64,000 bases of DNA from GCA-002733465 sp965230525 (lineage in GTDB: Bacteria > Pseudomonadota > Gammaproteobacteria > Enterobacterales > Kangiellaceae): contig OZ246008.1 in assembly GCA_965230525.1 (NCBI GenBank), forward strand, positions 2,666,001 through 2,730,000, read 5' to 3'. Positions 1 to 7,629 of this stretch are shown piece by piece. Position 1 is the stretch's first letter. The number at the start of each line of letters is the position of its first letter. The notes below the pieces were generated by a model. It saw nothing but the letters and a program-made list of their open reading frames with translations. It made no database searches and was not told the origin of the DNA. A program made the translations under genes and the position numbers.

Positions 1-579
1 GGATCCGGGCAAGCGATTCAAATCTCAGGCACTAATGGTGCTGGCAAAACTTCATTACTTCGCTGTTTATGTGGCCTAAGCACTCGATTCACGGGAGATA
101 TCTTGTGGAATGGTCAAGCCGTGAGTAGCGATAGTGCATCAATCCAAAGGCAACTTTTATATTTAGGGCATGGATTAGGTCTTAAAGCAAAATTAACCGT
201 CAATCAAAATTTGGCTTTCTATCAAAAATTGCGTTTTGATCAAGATCAAGCTGCCATTAATCAAGCGCTTAGTGCGCTAAAGATCGCACAATATGCAGAT
301 GAGCCGGTGGCTAACCTATCTGCAGGGCAAAAGCGCCGGGTTAGTCTCGCTCGAATCATTAGCGAACCGGTCAAGTTGTGGATATTAGACGAGCCAATGG
401 TGGCACTCGATATTGAGGGACAAGCTTGGCTAGAGGCCGTTTGTAACCAGCATTTAGCGGCTGGCGGGCTACTCATCACCACCTCCCATCAACCATTAAA
501 AGGCATCAACAATTTGACCGCGTTAGAGCTCAAACCAGCCGATTTAAATGTGTTCTACCAACAAATGGAGAGTCACTGA
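1..579 (+). CDS. ccmA: CcmA, heme exporter ATP-binding subunit (5' truncated)
   Basis: ATPase of the CcmABCD complex, which releases heme-loaded CcmE for cytochrome c maturation at the inner membrane. The frame is open from base 1, so about 10-20 N-terminal residues lie outside the window; 192 codons are present. Visible motifs are Walker A GTNGAGKTS (bases 28-54), the ABC signature LSAGQKRR near base 320 and Walker B LWILDEP near base 376. The stop codon shares one base with the ccmB start. It is the first visible gene of a complete ccmA-to-ccmI series. Confidence 0.95.
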   Translation, partial: GSGQAIQISGTNGAGKTSLLRCLCGLSTRFTGDILWNGQAVSSDSASIQRQLLYLGHGLGLKAKLTVNQNLAFYQKLRFDQDQAAINQALSALKIAQYADEPVANLSAGQKRRVSLARIISEPVKLWILDEPMVALDIEGQAWLEAVCNQHLAAGGLLITTSHQPLKGINNLTALELKPADLNVFYQQMESH

Positions 580-1247
580 TGTTACTGGGAAATAGCGCTT
601 TAATTCGAAGAGAGCTTGATGTGGTGTTTCGCAGCAAGAATGAATTTATTTACCCCATTGCTTTTTTTGTTATCGTCACCAGCCTGTTTCCATTAGCGGT
701 AACCCCCGACCCAGTTCAATTGGCTTTTATTGCACCCGGCGTTATTTGGGTTGCGGCGCTTTTGAGTATTTTATTGTCACTCAACGGCTTTTATCAGCCC
801 GACTTTGAAGAAGGGGGGTTAGAGCAATTGCTGTTAACTGGAGTATCGGGCGCTCGTATTGTCACTGCTAAAAGCATTGCTAACTGGTTGGTGACCGGCT
901 TGCCGTTAGTTATAATGGCCCCTCTGATTGGGGTACTATTTAACCTCGATATGGTCGCTATATCGGTTGCTTTTTTGGCATTACTTATCGGCACACCAAC
1001 GTTATGTTTTATTGGTTCGATAGGTATGTGTTTGACCTTGGGTTTGAGAAATGGTGGTGTTTTGCTGACATTGCTTATTTTACCCTTATTTATTCCAGTA
1101 CTTATTTTTGGAACGATGGCGGTACAGGCCGCGGCACTAAATGACGGTGTATCTGGGCAACTAGCGGTGCTGGCTGCACTACTTATTACTAGTGTGATGC
1201 TTTCGCCGCTGGCAGCATCCGCAGCAATGAAAATTGCAATTGATTAG
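579..1247 (+). CDS. ccmB: CcmB, heme exporter membrane subunit
   Basis: Membrane permease partner of CcmA in the CcmABCD complex. The 222-residue protein matches the family length and is almost entirely hydrophobic, with about six membrane segments. The soluble N-terminus reads ALIRRELDVVFRSK, typical of CcmB, and FEEGGLEQLLL is the conserved cytoplasmic segment between the first helices. The ATG overlaps the last base of the ccmA stop, consistent with translational coupling. Confidence 0.95.
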   Translation: MLLGNSALIRRELDVVFRSKNEFIYPIAFFVIVTSLFPLAVTPDPVQLAFIAPGVIWVAALLSILLSLNGFYQPDFEEGGLEQLLLTGVSGARIVTAKSIANWLVTGLPLVIMAPLIGVLFNLDMVAISVAFLALLIGTPTLCFIGSIGMCLTLGLRNGGVLLTLLILPLFIPVLIFGTMAVQAAALNDGVSGQLAVLAALLITSVMLSPLAASAAMKIAID

Positions 1248-1275
1248 GTAACAACGAGAATAGGACTATTTGATT

Positions 1276-2016
1276 ATGTGGACTTGGTTTTTCCAAATGG
1301 CTTCTCCCAAGTGGGTGTTTCAATTCACCGAGAAGCTGCTGCCTTGGTTTAAGGCCATCACGCTGATTCTATTTCTTTGTGGTTTAACCATCGGATTATT
1401 ATTTTCCTCAATGGACTATCAGCAAGGAAATACCGTAAGAATCCTGTATATTCATGTACCGGGTGCATTTTTGTCGATGTTTGCCTACGTGTTAATGGCC
1501 ATCAGCGGTGCGATTGGTTTGATTTGGCGGATTAAAATGGCACATATTGTGTCTGTCAGCTGCGCCCCAATTGGAGCTATTTTGACCTTGCTAACGCTTA
1601 TTACGGGGGCTGTGTGGGGTAAACCTACTTGGGGGACTTATTGGGAATGGGATGCGCGATTGACATCTTATTTGATATTGCTGTTTCTCTATCTAGGTTT
1701 TATGGCATTACACAGTGCGTTTGATGATCGTAAGGCTGCAGACAAAGCTTCGGCAGTTTTGGCTTTGGTTGGGTTAGTTAATATTCCAATCATCCATTTT
1801 TCAGTTGAATGGTGGAATACCTTGCATCAAGGCGCAACCATCAGCAAATTTGAAAAGCCATCGATGGATCCGGATATGTTGACGGCATTGTTGGTGATGA
1901 TTGCCGCCTATCAATTTTACTTTTTGACTGTGTTAATGCAACGAATTAGAAGTGAAATATTGGTTCGAGAAAAATTAGCCGGCTGGGTACGAAAGTTAGT
2001 AGCTGAAAAGTCCTAG
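1276..2016 (+). CDS. ccmC: CcmC, heme-handling protein of cytochrome c maturation
   Basis: Polytopic inner-membrane protein that presents heme to CcmE. The tryptophan-rich WWD signature WGTYWEWDARLT lies at residues 119-130. His60 and His184 fall at the positions known as heme ligands in E. coli CcmC. The length is 246 residues. I chose the ATG at 1276; a TTG two codons upstream (1270) is possible, since AGGA at 1262-1265 lies near both. About 170 bp of repeat-containing DNA separate it from ccmD, unusual inside a ccm operon. Confidence 0.94.
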   Translation: MWTWFFQMASPKWVFQFTEKLLPWFKAITLILFLCGLTIGLLFSSMDYQQGNTVRILYIHVPGAFLSMFAYVLMAISGAIGLIWRIKMAHIVSVSCAPIGAILTLLTLITGAVWGKPTWGTYWEWDARLTSYLILLFLYLGFMALHSAFDDRKAADKASAVLALVGLVNIPIIHFSVEWWNTLHQGATISKFEKPSMDPDMLTALLVMIAAYQFYFLTVLMQRIRSEILVREKLAGWVRKLVAEKS

Positions 2017-2094
2017 TCGTGGGATTAATTCCGGGGCGGAGTGATTCAGGGGCCGAATTATTCAGAGTCGGACTCATTCAGAGTCGGATTGAGT
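2015..2094 (+). repeat. Degenerate 16-nt tandem repeat between ccmC and ccmD
   Basis: Five consecutive 16-base units can be aligned: 2015-2030, 2031-2046, 2047-2062, 2063-2078 and 2079-2094. The last two are closest, sharing CAGAGTCGGA. An approximate consensus is CAGGGTCGGATTNATT. The array begins within the ccmC stop codon and lies in the ccmC-ccmD gap. Several units carry GAGTC/GACTC pieces that could pair in RNA. Function is unknown. Confidence 0.7.
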
Positions 2095-2189
2095 CTAAAT
2101 GGCCTTGTCCCAATCCATTGCGATATCTCAGGGAAGCAACAGGCAGATTTATCAGCAAAGCACAAACAGAAGAATAGAGTGAATTGATT

Positions 2190-2411
2190 ATGTTTAAATT
2201 ACATTTTGACAGTTTCCAAGATTTTATTGCGATGGGCGGGCATGGATTTTACGTTTGGCTGTGTTACGGAGTCGTTTTGTTTTCACTGATCTTCTATTTC
2301 TATCAAAGTAAGCAGACCAGCCAAAAACGAATCAAAGAGCTGAAAGTATTTTATAAGCGGCTCGATCTTGAAGCGTCGTCCGAGAATGTGCGCGGTAATA
2401 CAGGACAATAA
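2190..2411 (+). CDS. ccmD: CcmD, small membrane subunit of the heme exporter
   Basis: Small single-span protein that links CcmC, CcmE and CcmAB and is needed for release of holo-CcmE. It has 73 residues, with FQDFIAMGGHGFYVWLCYG leading into one transmembrane helix, the usual CcmD signature, followed by a charged cytoplasmic tail. The ATG at 2190 is preferred over an in-frame TTG two codons upstream. It is followed by a 268-nt gap before ccmE in which I see no gene and no convincing promoter; a TGACC...GGTCA inverted repeat sits in it. Confidence 0.88.
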   Translation: MFKLHFDSFQDFIAMGGHGFYVWLCYGVVLFSLIFYFYQSKQTSQKRIKELKVFYKRLDLEASSENVRGNTGQ

Positions 2412-2679
2412 TAAACGAGATGTTAAGATCTGCCGTGGGCATTGAGCATTGAACGCGGCTAAGTGACCAATATAGCTAAATCGAATTAAACATCGATATT
2501 AATAGTAAATATTGACCGATGGGCTAGTTTTTTAGGTCACCGAGAGTGAGTTTAAAACTAAATATTTGTGATGAAAGACGTTTTTAATAAAGTTAAGATT
2601 TTATTTGAGACAGGTTAGATAAATAAGCGTTTAAGTAAGCTGCTTAATAAGTAAGCTAGAGAGAGTTAGGTAATAAAAA

Positions 2680-3150
2680 ATGGCAATGAAACCACATAGA
2701 AAAAAACGATTATTAGCAATCGTATTTGGTGTCCTAGCGGTTGCAACCGTTGTTGGCTTAGTACTTTATGCCAGCAGTCAAAAAATGAATTTGTTTGTCA
2801 CCCCCAGTGAAATCCAAGCGGGAACCGCACCCACGGATCGGGTTATTCGCATTGGCGGGCTGGTTAAAGAAGGAAGTGTCAAGCGAAGCGAGACATCGTT
2901 GCGAACCGATTTTATTGTGACCGATCGTGCCGCCGATATCCCGGTAACCTATGACAAAATAATGCCCGATTTATTTCGAGAAGGGCAGGGCGTTGTCGCG
3001 TTAGGTCAGTTAAATGACCAAGGCGTGTTTGTAGCCAACAGCATTCTTGCTAAGCATGATGAAGAATATAAGGCACCTGAGGTACTTGATGCATTAGAAC
3101 GTGCCGGACATCCTGTCGATCGCAGTAAAAAAAGCTCAGAAGGGAAATAG
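2680..3150 (+). CDS. ccmE: CcmE, periplasmic heme chaperone
   Basis: Membrane-anchored chaperone that binds heme covalently and passes it to CcmF. Residues 1-10 are basic, residues 11-31 form the anchor helix, and an OB-fold domain follows. The heme-binding histidine is His126 in the motif AKHDEEY, with Tyr130 four residues on, as in characterised CcmE proteins. An alternative ATG two codons downstream (2686) would give the common MKPHRKKR start. The stop lies 5 nt before ccmF. Confidence 0.95.
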   Translation: MAMKPHRKKRLLAIVFGVLAVATVVGLVLYASSQKMNLFVTPSEIQAGTAPTDRVIRIGGLVKEGSVKRSETSLRTDFIVTDRAADIPVTYDKIMPDLFREGQGVVALGQLNDQGVFVANSILAKHDEEYKAPEVLDALERAGHPVDRSKKSSEGK

Positions 3151-3155
3151 CCATT

Positions 3156-5129
3156 ATGCATGCTGAATTCGGCAATTATTTATTAGTATTAGCCTTTATA
3201 TTGACTATCTGTCTTAGTGTTTTGCCAATGTATGGGAGCTTTACTAATAATCAATTTTTAACTCGAACTGCACGCCCCTTGACAGTTGTTTTCTTTATTA
3301 GTCTGCTCGCCAGTTTTATTTGCCTAGTCTATGCTTTTTACATCGATGATTTCACCATTTCATATGTCGCTCAGCATTCTAATTCTTTGTTACCCAATCG
3401 ATATAAGTTCTCAGCCGTTTGGGGCGCACACGAAGGTTCATTCTTACTTTGGGTTTTAATTCTTGCGGGTTGGATGATCGCTGTGGCTCTAGTGGGAAAA
3501 AGTTTACCTTACAAAAGTCATGCGCGAATCCTTTCTGTTTTGGGAATGATCTCTTGTGGGTTTGTTTCATTTTTGTTGTTCACCTCTAATCCATTTGAAC
3601 GAGCGCTTCCATTTTTTCCCATAGATGGAGCCGATTTAAATCCATTGCTTCAAGATTTCGGATTAATCATTCATCCACCGCTACTTTACATGGGCTATGT
3701 AGGATTTGCGGTTTCTTTTGCTTTTGCTATTACCGGACTGATTGAAGGTGAGTGGACTTCAACTTGGGCAAGGTGGACGCGTCCTTGGACAATAGCCGCT
3801 TGGTCCTTTCTAACCATTGGCATTATGTTAGGAAGTTGGTGGGCGTATTATGAACTTGGCTGGGGTGGCTGGTGGTTTTGGGACCCTTCAGAAAATGCCT
3901 CCTTTTTACCTTGGTTAAGCGGGACTGCGTTAATGCACTCTTTGGCGGTTACAGATAAACGAAACTCGTTTAAAGGTTGGACATTGGCGCTATCATTATC
4001 GACTTTTTCATTAAGCTTACTCGGGACCTTCTTAATACGTTCTGGGGTGTTAACCTCTGTTCATTCCTTTACTAATGATCCTGAAAGAGGTCGATTTATC
4101 TTAATGTTCTTGGCCATTGTAGTGGGAAGTGCATTGATATTATTTTTGTTGCGCTCGGGGCGAGTAAAAACCAAGGTCGATTTCAACATTTTATCAAAAG
4201 ATATGTTTTTGCTGTTCAACAACATCTTATTTGTGAGCGCTACATTCATCGTTTTGTTTGGTACGCTTTACCCCTTGATTGCCGAAGTTTTCGGTAAAAA
4301 AATGTCGGTCGGCGCGCCATACTTTAATGCAATTTTTCCGATTCCCATGGTTATCGCTTTTGCGCTTTTAGGTGTCGGACCGCTGCTTAACTGGAAGAAG
4401 CACGACTTTAATAAGCTAAAGAAACCACTGATTGCCATTGCGATAGTGTCTGTACTGTTGAGTATTTTAAGTAATTGGCTAATGGGTGAATTCTACGCTT
4501 GGGTATTGTTGGGTTTAGCCTTGTCATTCTGGGTGACTCTCAGTAGTTTTTATCATCTTAATCTTGTGACACGCTACAAGAAGACCTTAGCGAAAAAGCT
4601 GCAGAGTCTAACACTAACAACGATTGGCATGACAATGGCCCATATCGGAGTGGTAATCTCTTTAGCTGGGATTGTATTGACCTCATTTTATAGTGTTGAA
4701 AAAGATCTAAGAATGGCGGTTGGTGAGTCCAAAGAGTTAAGTGGATACACTTTTAATATGGTGGCAGTTAACGACATTCGCAAAGAAAACTATCAATCGA
4801 CCCAAGTAACTTTTGATGTGCTTCAAAACGGCCAAACATTGTTCCAATTAAAACCAGAAAAGCGATTTTACCTTGCGGGAAGGCAAATCATGACTGAAGC
4901 GGATATTGATGCTGGGTTTAATCGAGATCTATACGTTGCTCTTGGTGAAGCCTTAGATAATACCGGAAAAGTATGGTCGGTAAGAATTTACGTGAAGTCT
5001 TTTATGAGATGGGTTTGGTTAGGTGCGTTATTTATGGCTTTTGGCGGTTTTATTGGGATGTTAGATAAGCGCTATCGTAAAGCACGCGCAGCAAAACAAT
5101 CTGAGACAACATCGTCGCTAAGCGCGTAA
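3156..5129 (+). CDS. ccmF: CcmF, cytochrome c heme lyase subunit
   Basis: Large polytopic protein of the CcmFGHI heme lyase, joining heme to reduced apocytochrome c. Its 657 residues match family size. The tryptophan-rich WWD domain WGGWWFWDPSEN starts at residue 236, and WGAHEGSFLLW near residue 88 is another conserved CcmF block. The C-terminus returns to a membrane helix and a basic tail. It sits between ccmE and ccmG with short spacers, in the usual order. Confidence 0.96.
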   Translation: MHAEFGNYLLVLAFILTICLSVLPMYGSFTNNQFLTRTARPLTVVFFISLLASFICLVYAFYIDDFTISYVAQHSNSLLPNRYKFSAVWGAHEGSFLLWVLILAGWMIAVALVGKSLPYKSHARILSVLGMISCGFVSFLLFTSNPFERALPFFPIDGADLNPLLQDFGLIIHPPLLYMGYVGFAVSFAFAITGLIEGEWTSTWARWTRPWTIAAWSFLTIGIMLGSWWAYYELGWGGWWFWDPSENASFLPWLSGTALMHSLAVTDKRNSFKGWTLALSLSTFSLSLLGTFLIRSGVLTSVHSFTNDPERGRFILMFLAIVVGSALILFLLRSGRVKTKVDFNILSKDMFLLFNNILFVSATFIVLFGTLYPLIAEVFGKKMSVGAPYFNAIFPIPMVIAFALLGVGPLLNWKKHDFNKLKKPLIAIAIVSVLLSILSNWLMGEFYAWVLLGLALSFWVTLSSFYHLNLVTRYKKTLAKKLQSLTLTTIGMTMAHIGVVISLAGIVLTSFYSVEKDLRMAVGESKELSGYTFNMVAVNDIRKENYQSTQVTFDVLQNGQTLFQLKPEKRFYLAGRQIMTEADIDAGFNRDLYVALGEALDNTGKVWSVRIYVKSFMRWVWLGALFMAFGGFIGMLDKRYRKARAAKQSETTSSLSA

Positions 5130-5140
5130 AGGACTATTGT

Positions 5141-5689
5141 ATGGATAAAAAACAAAATACACTCCGTAATAGCCTTGTGGCAGTTATTTTTATAGCCACA
5201 ATCGTTGCTTTTTATATCTTAGTGGGACAGGACAAAACTAAATTACCATCACAGTTAATCGATCGGCCAACACCTAATTTCAAAGTTGAAGATCTTTTAA
5301 ATCCCGAGGTAATTCGAACCGAAGCCGATTTCAAAGGGCAAATTACGCTATTGAACGTTTGGGCGAGTTGGTGTCCTTCTTGTTACACTGAGCATCCTTA
5401 TTGGCAGGAGTATGCCAAAAATCCCGATATTACTTTAGTTGGATTAAACTATCGCGACACTAAACCAAAAGCACTAAAGTTTTTGGCGGAACAAGGAAAC
5501 TTTTTTGCATGGAGCTTGTTTGATGAAAGTGGACGGCTGGGGATAGAGTTTGGAATTTACGGTGCGCCAGAAACCTTCATCATCGACAAGGCCGGCAAAG
5601 TGAGGTATCGGCATGTCGGAATCGTTTCTCCGGAAGTTTACCAAGAAATATTCTTACCCTTAATCGAAAAAATCAAAAAAGGTTTCTAG
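5141..5689 (+). CDS. ccmG: CcmG/DsbE, thiol-disulfide oxidoreductase of cytochrome c maturation
   Basis: Membrane-anchored periplasmic thioredoxin that reduces the CXXCH cysteines of apocytochromes c. An N-terminal anchor (about residues 11-27) precedes a thioredoxin fold with the active site WCPSC (Cys78 and Cys81) in WASWCPSC. The YGAPETFIID segment holds the cis-proline loop and is typical of CcmG. AAAGGA lies 8 nt before the ATG. The TAG stop is directly followed by the ccmH ATG with no spacer. Confidence 0.95.
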   Translation: MDKKQNTLRNSLVAVIFIATIVAFYILVGQDKTKLPSQLIDRPTPNFKVEDLLNPEVIRTEADFKGQITLLNVWASWCPSCYTEHPYWQEYAKNPDITLVGLNYRDTKPKALKFLAEQGNFFAWSLFDESGRLGIEFGIYGAPETFIIDKAGKVRYRHVGIVSPEVYQEIFLPLIEKIKKGF

Positions 5690-6118
5690 ATGAATAAATT
5701 CCAAATATTTGTCGGGCAATTACTGGTTTGCATAGTGCTATTAAGTGGTAGCTTTTCACAAAGGGTACAGGCCACCATTGAGACATATGATTTTGATGAC
5801 CCACAGTTAGAGCAACGATTCAAAAAATTAGTGGCCGAACTTCGATGTCCTAAATGTCAAAACCAAAACCTGGCGGACTCTGATTCTGATTTGTCTAAAG
5901 ACCTTAAACAAATCGTTTATGAAAAAGTAAAAAACGGCGAAACTGATGAGCAAATATTGCAGTTTATGAAAGAGCGCTACGGCGAATTTATTTTATTTAA
6001 GCCTGAATTAAATCAGAGCAATGCCTTTCTGTGGGTGGGCCCTATAATATTTTTAATACTAGTCTTGGTATTTTTTCTGAGATGGTATGCGAACAATCGA
6101 GTAGAAGATAATGATTAA
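5690..6118 (+). CDS. ccmH: CcmH (CycL type), apocytochrome c reductase/heme lyase component
   Basis: Short CcmH that handles apocytochrome thiols together with CcmG. It has a signal or anchor segment in residues 1-28, the motif LRCPKCQNQNLADS with redox Cys53 and Cys56, a helical bundle, and one C-terminal membrane helix (about 112-132). At 142 residues it is the CycL-like form without the TPR domain, which is supplied by the next gene. It overlaps that gene by 8 nt. Confidence 0.95.
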   Translation: MNKFQIFVGQLLVCIVLLSGSFSQRVQATIETYDFDDPQLEQRFKKLVAELRCPKCQNQNLADSDSDLSKDLKQIVYEKVKNGETDEQILQFMKERYGEFILFKPELNQSNAFLWVGPIIFLILVLVFFLRWYANNRVEDND

Positions 6119-6839
6119 TTTCTGGATTGCTGTTGCGATTTCATTGCTGGCGGCCGTGGTATATATATGGCAAAGCGTCACTTCGGAGCTTGACACCAAT
6201 GATGAAAATTCCCTCAGTAAGGATCACTCAAAAGGCAAAACTCGAGCTGCAATGGTGGTACTAATTATTGCTTTGTTATTCGCTCCTATTGGCTATTACG
6301 GATTGGGGAACTGGGAAAAACAGCAGCACTGGCATGCTGCTCAACAGGCTTTATCACAGGTAAAAGCCGGTGGACAATTTACTTCTGACAAAAATAAAAT
6401 TCAAGATTTAGTGTTATCACTAAGAACTGCCGTCGATCAGGATCCCGAAAATGGTCAGTTGTGGTTTATGTTAGCCGAAATCTACTTCCAATTGCAGATG
6501 ACAGATTTAGCCGATGCTGCATTGACTCGTGCGCTTAGAATAGAAATGCGGCCGGACTGGTTAGTCGCAAATGCACAAGTTGTCACCGCCAGAGGCGAGG
6601 AGGCTGATTTGGCAAGAGCAGAATATTTACTCTCCCAAGCGGTGCAAATTCAACCCGATCATCAAAGTGCTCTGCTTACTTTGGGATTTGTACAGCTCAG
6701 ACAACAAAAGTTTAATCTCGCAATTATGAACTGGGAAAAGCTTAAACAGCAATTAGCTAAGTCCGGAAATGATGTTAGTCGAATTCAAAAACAAATCGAT
6801 TTTGCCAAGCGCGAATGGGTTAAAAAATCGCAGCAGTAA
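6111..6839 (+). CDS. ccmI: CcmI/CycH-like TPR protein of cytochrome c maturation
   Basis: Apocytochrome c chaperone that delivers the substrate C-terminus to the lyase. The 242-residue protein begins with a membrane helix (residues 4-20), has a second hydrophobic segment near residues 45-65, and then TPR repeats including DPENGQLWFMLAEIYFQL and QPDHQSALLTLGFVQL. It starts inside the ccmH coding region (8-nt overlap) and ends the ccm operon. It is shorter than the roughly 400-residue CcmI/CycH proteins of some bacteria. Confidence 0.88.
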   Translation: MINFWIAVAISLLAAVVYIWQSVTSELDTNDENSLSKDHSKGKTRAAMVVLIIALLFAPIGYYGLGNWEKQQHWHAAQQALSQVKAGGQFTSDKNKIQDLVLSLRTAVDQDPENGQLWFMLAEIYFQLQMTDLADAALTRALRIEMRPDWLVANAQVVTARGEEADLARAEYLLSQAVQIQPDHQSALLTLGFVQLRQQKFNLAIMNWEKLKQQLAKSGNDVSRIQKQIDFAKREWVKKSQQ

Positions 6840-7152
6840 CCTCCAGTTACAATCTTAAGTCTATGATTTTAAAATAATTGTGAACTTAGCCACAATTAAG
6901 TGTTGCATAATTATTGTGGCTGGTGCATCTTTAGAGCACGTCCAAATCAGGGACTCCTGATTGGCTATCGATGATGTTAAGTTGAATTGTTTTTTTAAGT
7001 AATTCAATAGTTTGTGAGGTAAGTCATCGGTTTGAAATTGTTCAGATTCAACATTTTGGGCTGTAACAATAAGTCTATAGAACCGTCCTAAATGCAACCT
7101 GAGCAATATTTGGGTTTTACACTTAAATTCTATAAAAACGGAGATAACACTC
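6840..7152. other. Structured intergenic region/leader upstream of the EGKCG-repeat gene
   Basis: This 313-nt gap has no convincing gene but three successive perfect inverted repeats. AGCCACAAT (6889-6897) pairs with ATTGTGGCT (6914-6922). AATCAGG (6946-6952) pairs with CCTGATT (6957-6963) across a 4-nt loop. TTGAATT (6983-6989) pairs with AATTCAA (7002-7008). None is followed by a plus-strand U-run, so they do not look like simple terminators for ccmI. No clear sigma-70 promoter for the next gene was found. Confidence 0.5.
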
Positions 7153-7512
7153 ATGAAAAAACTCACTAAATTAGCGGCTGTAGTCGGCTCTTTGGTATTC
7201 TCTTTAATGTTTATCAATACGGCATCGGCGGACGCAAATCCATTCGCTCAAGCTGATCAAGTGCAAACAATCGTCGGTGACGACGGCAAATGCGGTGAAG
7301 GCAAGTGCGGCGACAAAAAAGGTAAAAAAGACGGCAAATGCGGTGAAGGCAAGTGCGGCGACAAAAAAGGTAAAAAAGACGGCAAATGCGGTGAAGGCAA
7401 ATGCGGCGACAAAAAAGGTAAAAAAGACGGCAAATGCGGTGAAGGCAAATGCGGTGACAAAAAAGGTAAAAAAGAAGGCAAGTGCGGCGAAGGCAAATGT
7501 GGCGGTAAATAA
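7153..7512 (+). CDS. Secreted EGKCG-repeat peptide, HvfA-like RiPP metallophore precursor candidate
   Basis: Residues 1-26 form a Sec signal peptide likely cut after TASA. A short leader-like segment with NPFAQAD follows, then 4.75 copies of a 16-residue unit, GKCGEGKCGDKKGKKD, ending in EGKCGGK. Ten cysteines all sit in GKCG contexts. Known HvfA-family precursors carry EGKCG motifs whose cysteines are converted to copper-binding oxazolone/thioamide pairs by a DUF692 (MNIO) enzyme with a DUF2063 partner. Neither partner lies in this window. GGAG at 7140-7143 supports the ATG. The gene is monocistronic, between a structured leader and a strong terminator. It could instead act unmodified as a cysteine- and lysine-rich metal-binding protein. 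Confidence 0.8.
   Translation: MKKLTKLAAVVGSLVFSLMFINTASADANPFAQADQVQTIVGDDGKCGEGKCGDKKGKKDGKCGEGKCGDKKGKKDGKCGEGKCGDKKGKKDGKCGEGKCGDKKGKKEGKCGEGKCGGK
7282..7509 (+). repeat. 48-bp coding tandem repeat (4 full units and one partial)
   Basis: Units lie at 7282-7329, 7330-7377, 7378-7425, 7426-7473 and partial 7474-7509. Units 1 and 2 are identical, and units 3 and 4 differ from them by one or two silent changes. Each unit encodes 16 residues with two GKCG motifs. The near-identity suggests recent expansion or homogenisation, and copy number may vary between strains without breaking the frame. Confidence 0.95.
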
Positions 7513-7550
7513 TCGCGACTAAACCTAGTTTAAACTTGCTTTAAAAGATA

Positions 7551-7589
7551 AAATCAGGCGCTACATCAAGTAGGCCTGATTTTTTTTTT
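7551..7589 (+). terminator. Intrinsic terminator of the EGKCG-repeat gene
   Basis: AAATCAGGC (7551-7559) pairs with GCCTGATTT (7574-7582), with an inner CTAC/GTAG stem (7561-7564 with 7570-7573). A run of ten T residues covers 7580-7589. This is a textbook rho-independent terminator 38 nt after the stop codon. Confidence 0.93.
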
Positions 7590-7629
7590 GAGGCAACATC
7601 AGTGACATCAGGTCACCGGGAGACCTAAA

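Noticed and set aside
1..6. BamHI site GGATCC exactly at the window start, suggesting a clone boundary
   Set aside because: A single restriction site proves nothing; the ccmA frame simply runs in from outside the window.
2412..2679. Possible extra gene or promoter in the 268-nt ccmD-ccmE gap
   Set aside because: No open frame with coding character and no -35/-10 pair at acceptable spacing; only a TGACC/GGTCA inverted repeat was seen.
6861..7217. 118-codon minus-strand open frame upstream of and into the EGKCG gene
   Set aside because: It overlaps the leader hairpins and the signal-peptide coding region, lacks recognisable domains, and its composition looks random.
7257..7496. Open frame on the minus strand across the EGKCG repeats, giving a Pro/His/Ser/Leu repeat protein
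   Set aside because: It is the antisense of the 48-bp coding repeat; it has no ribosome binding site and the plus-strand frame has a signal peptide and stop-terminator structure.
7282..7509. Regular repeats that could be taken for a CRISPR array
   Set aside because: Units are contiguous with no unique spacers and are in frame within a coding sequence.
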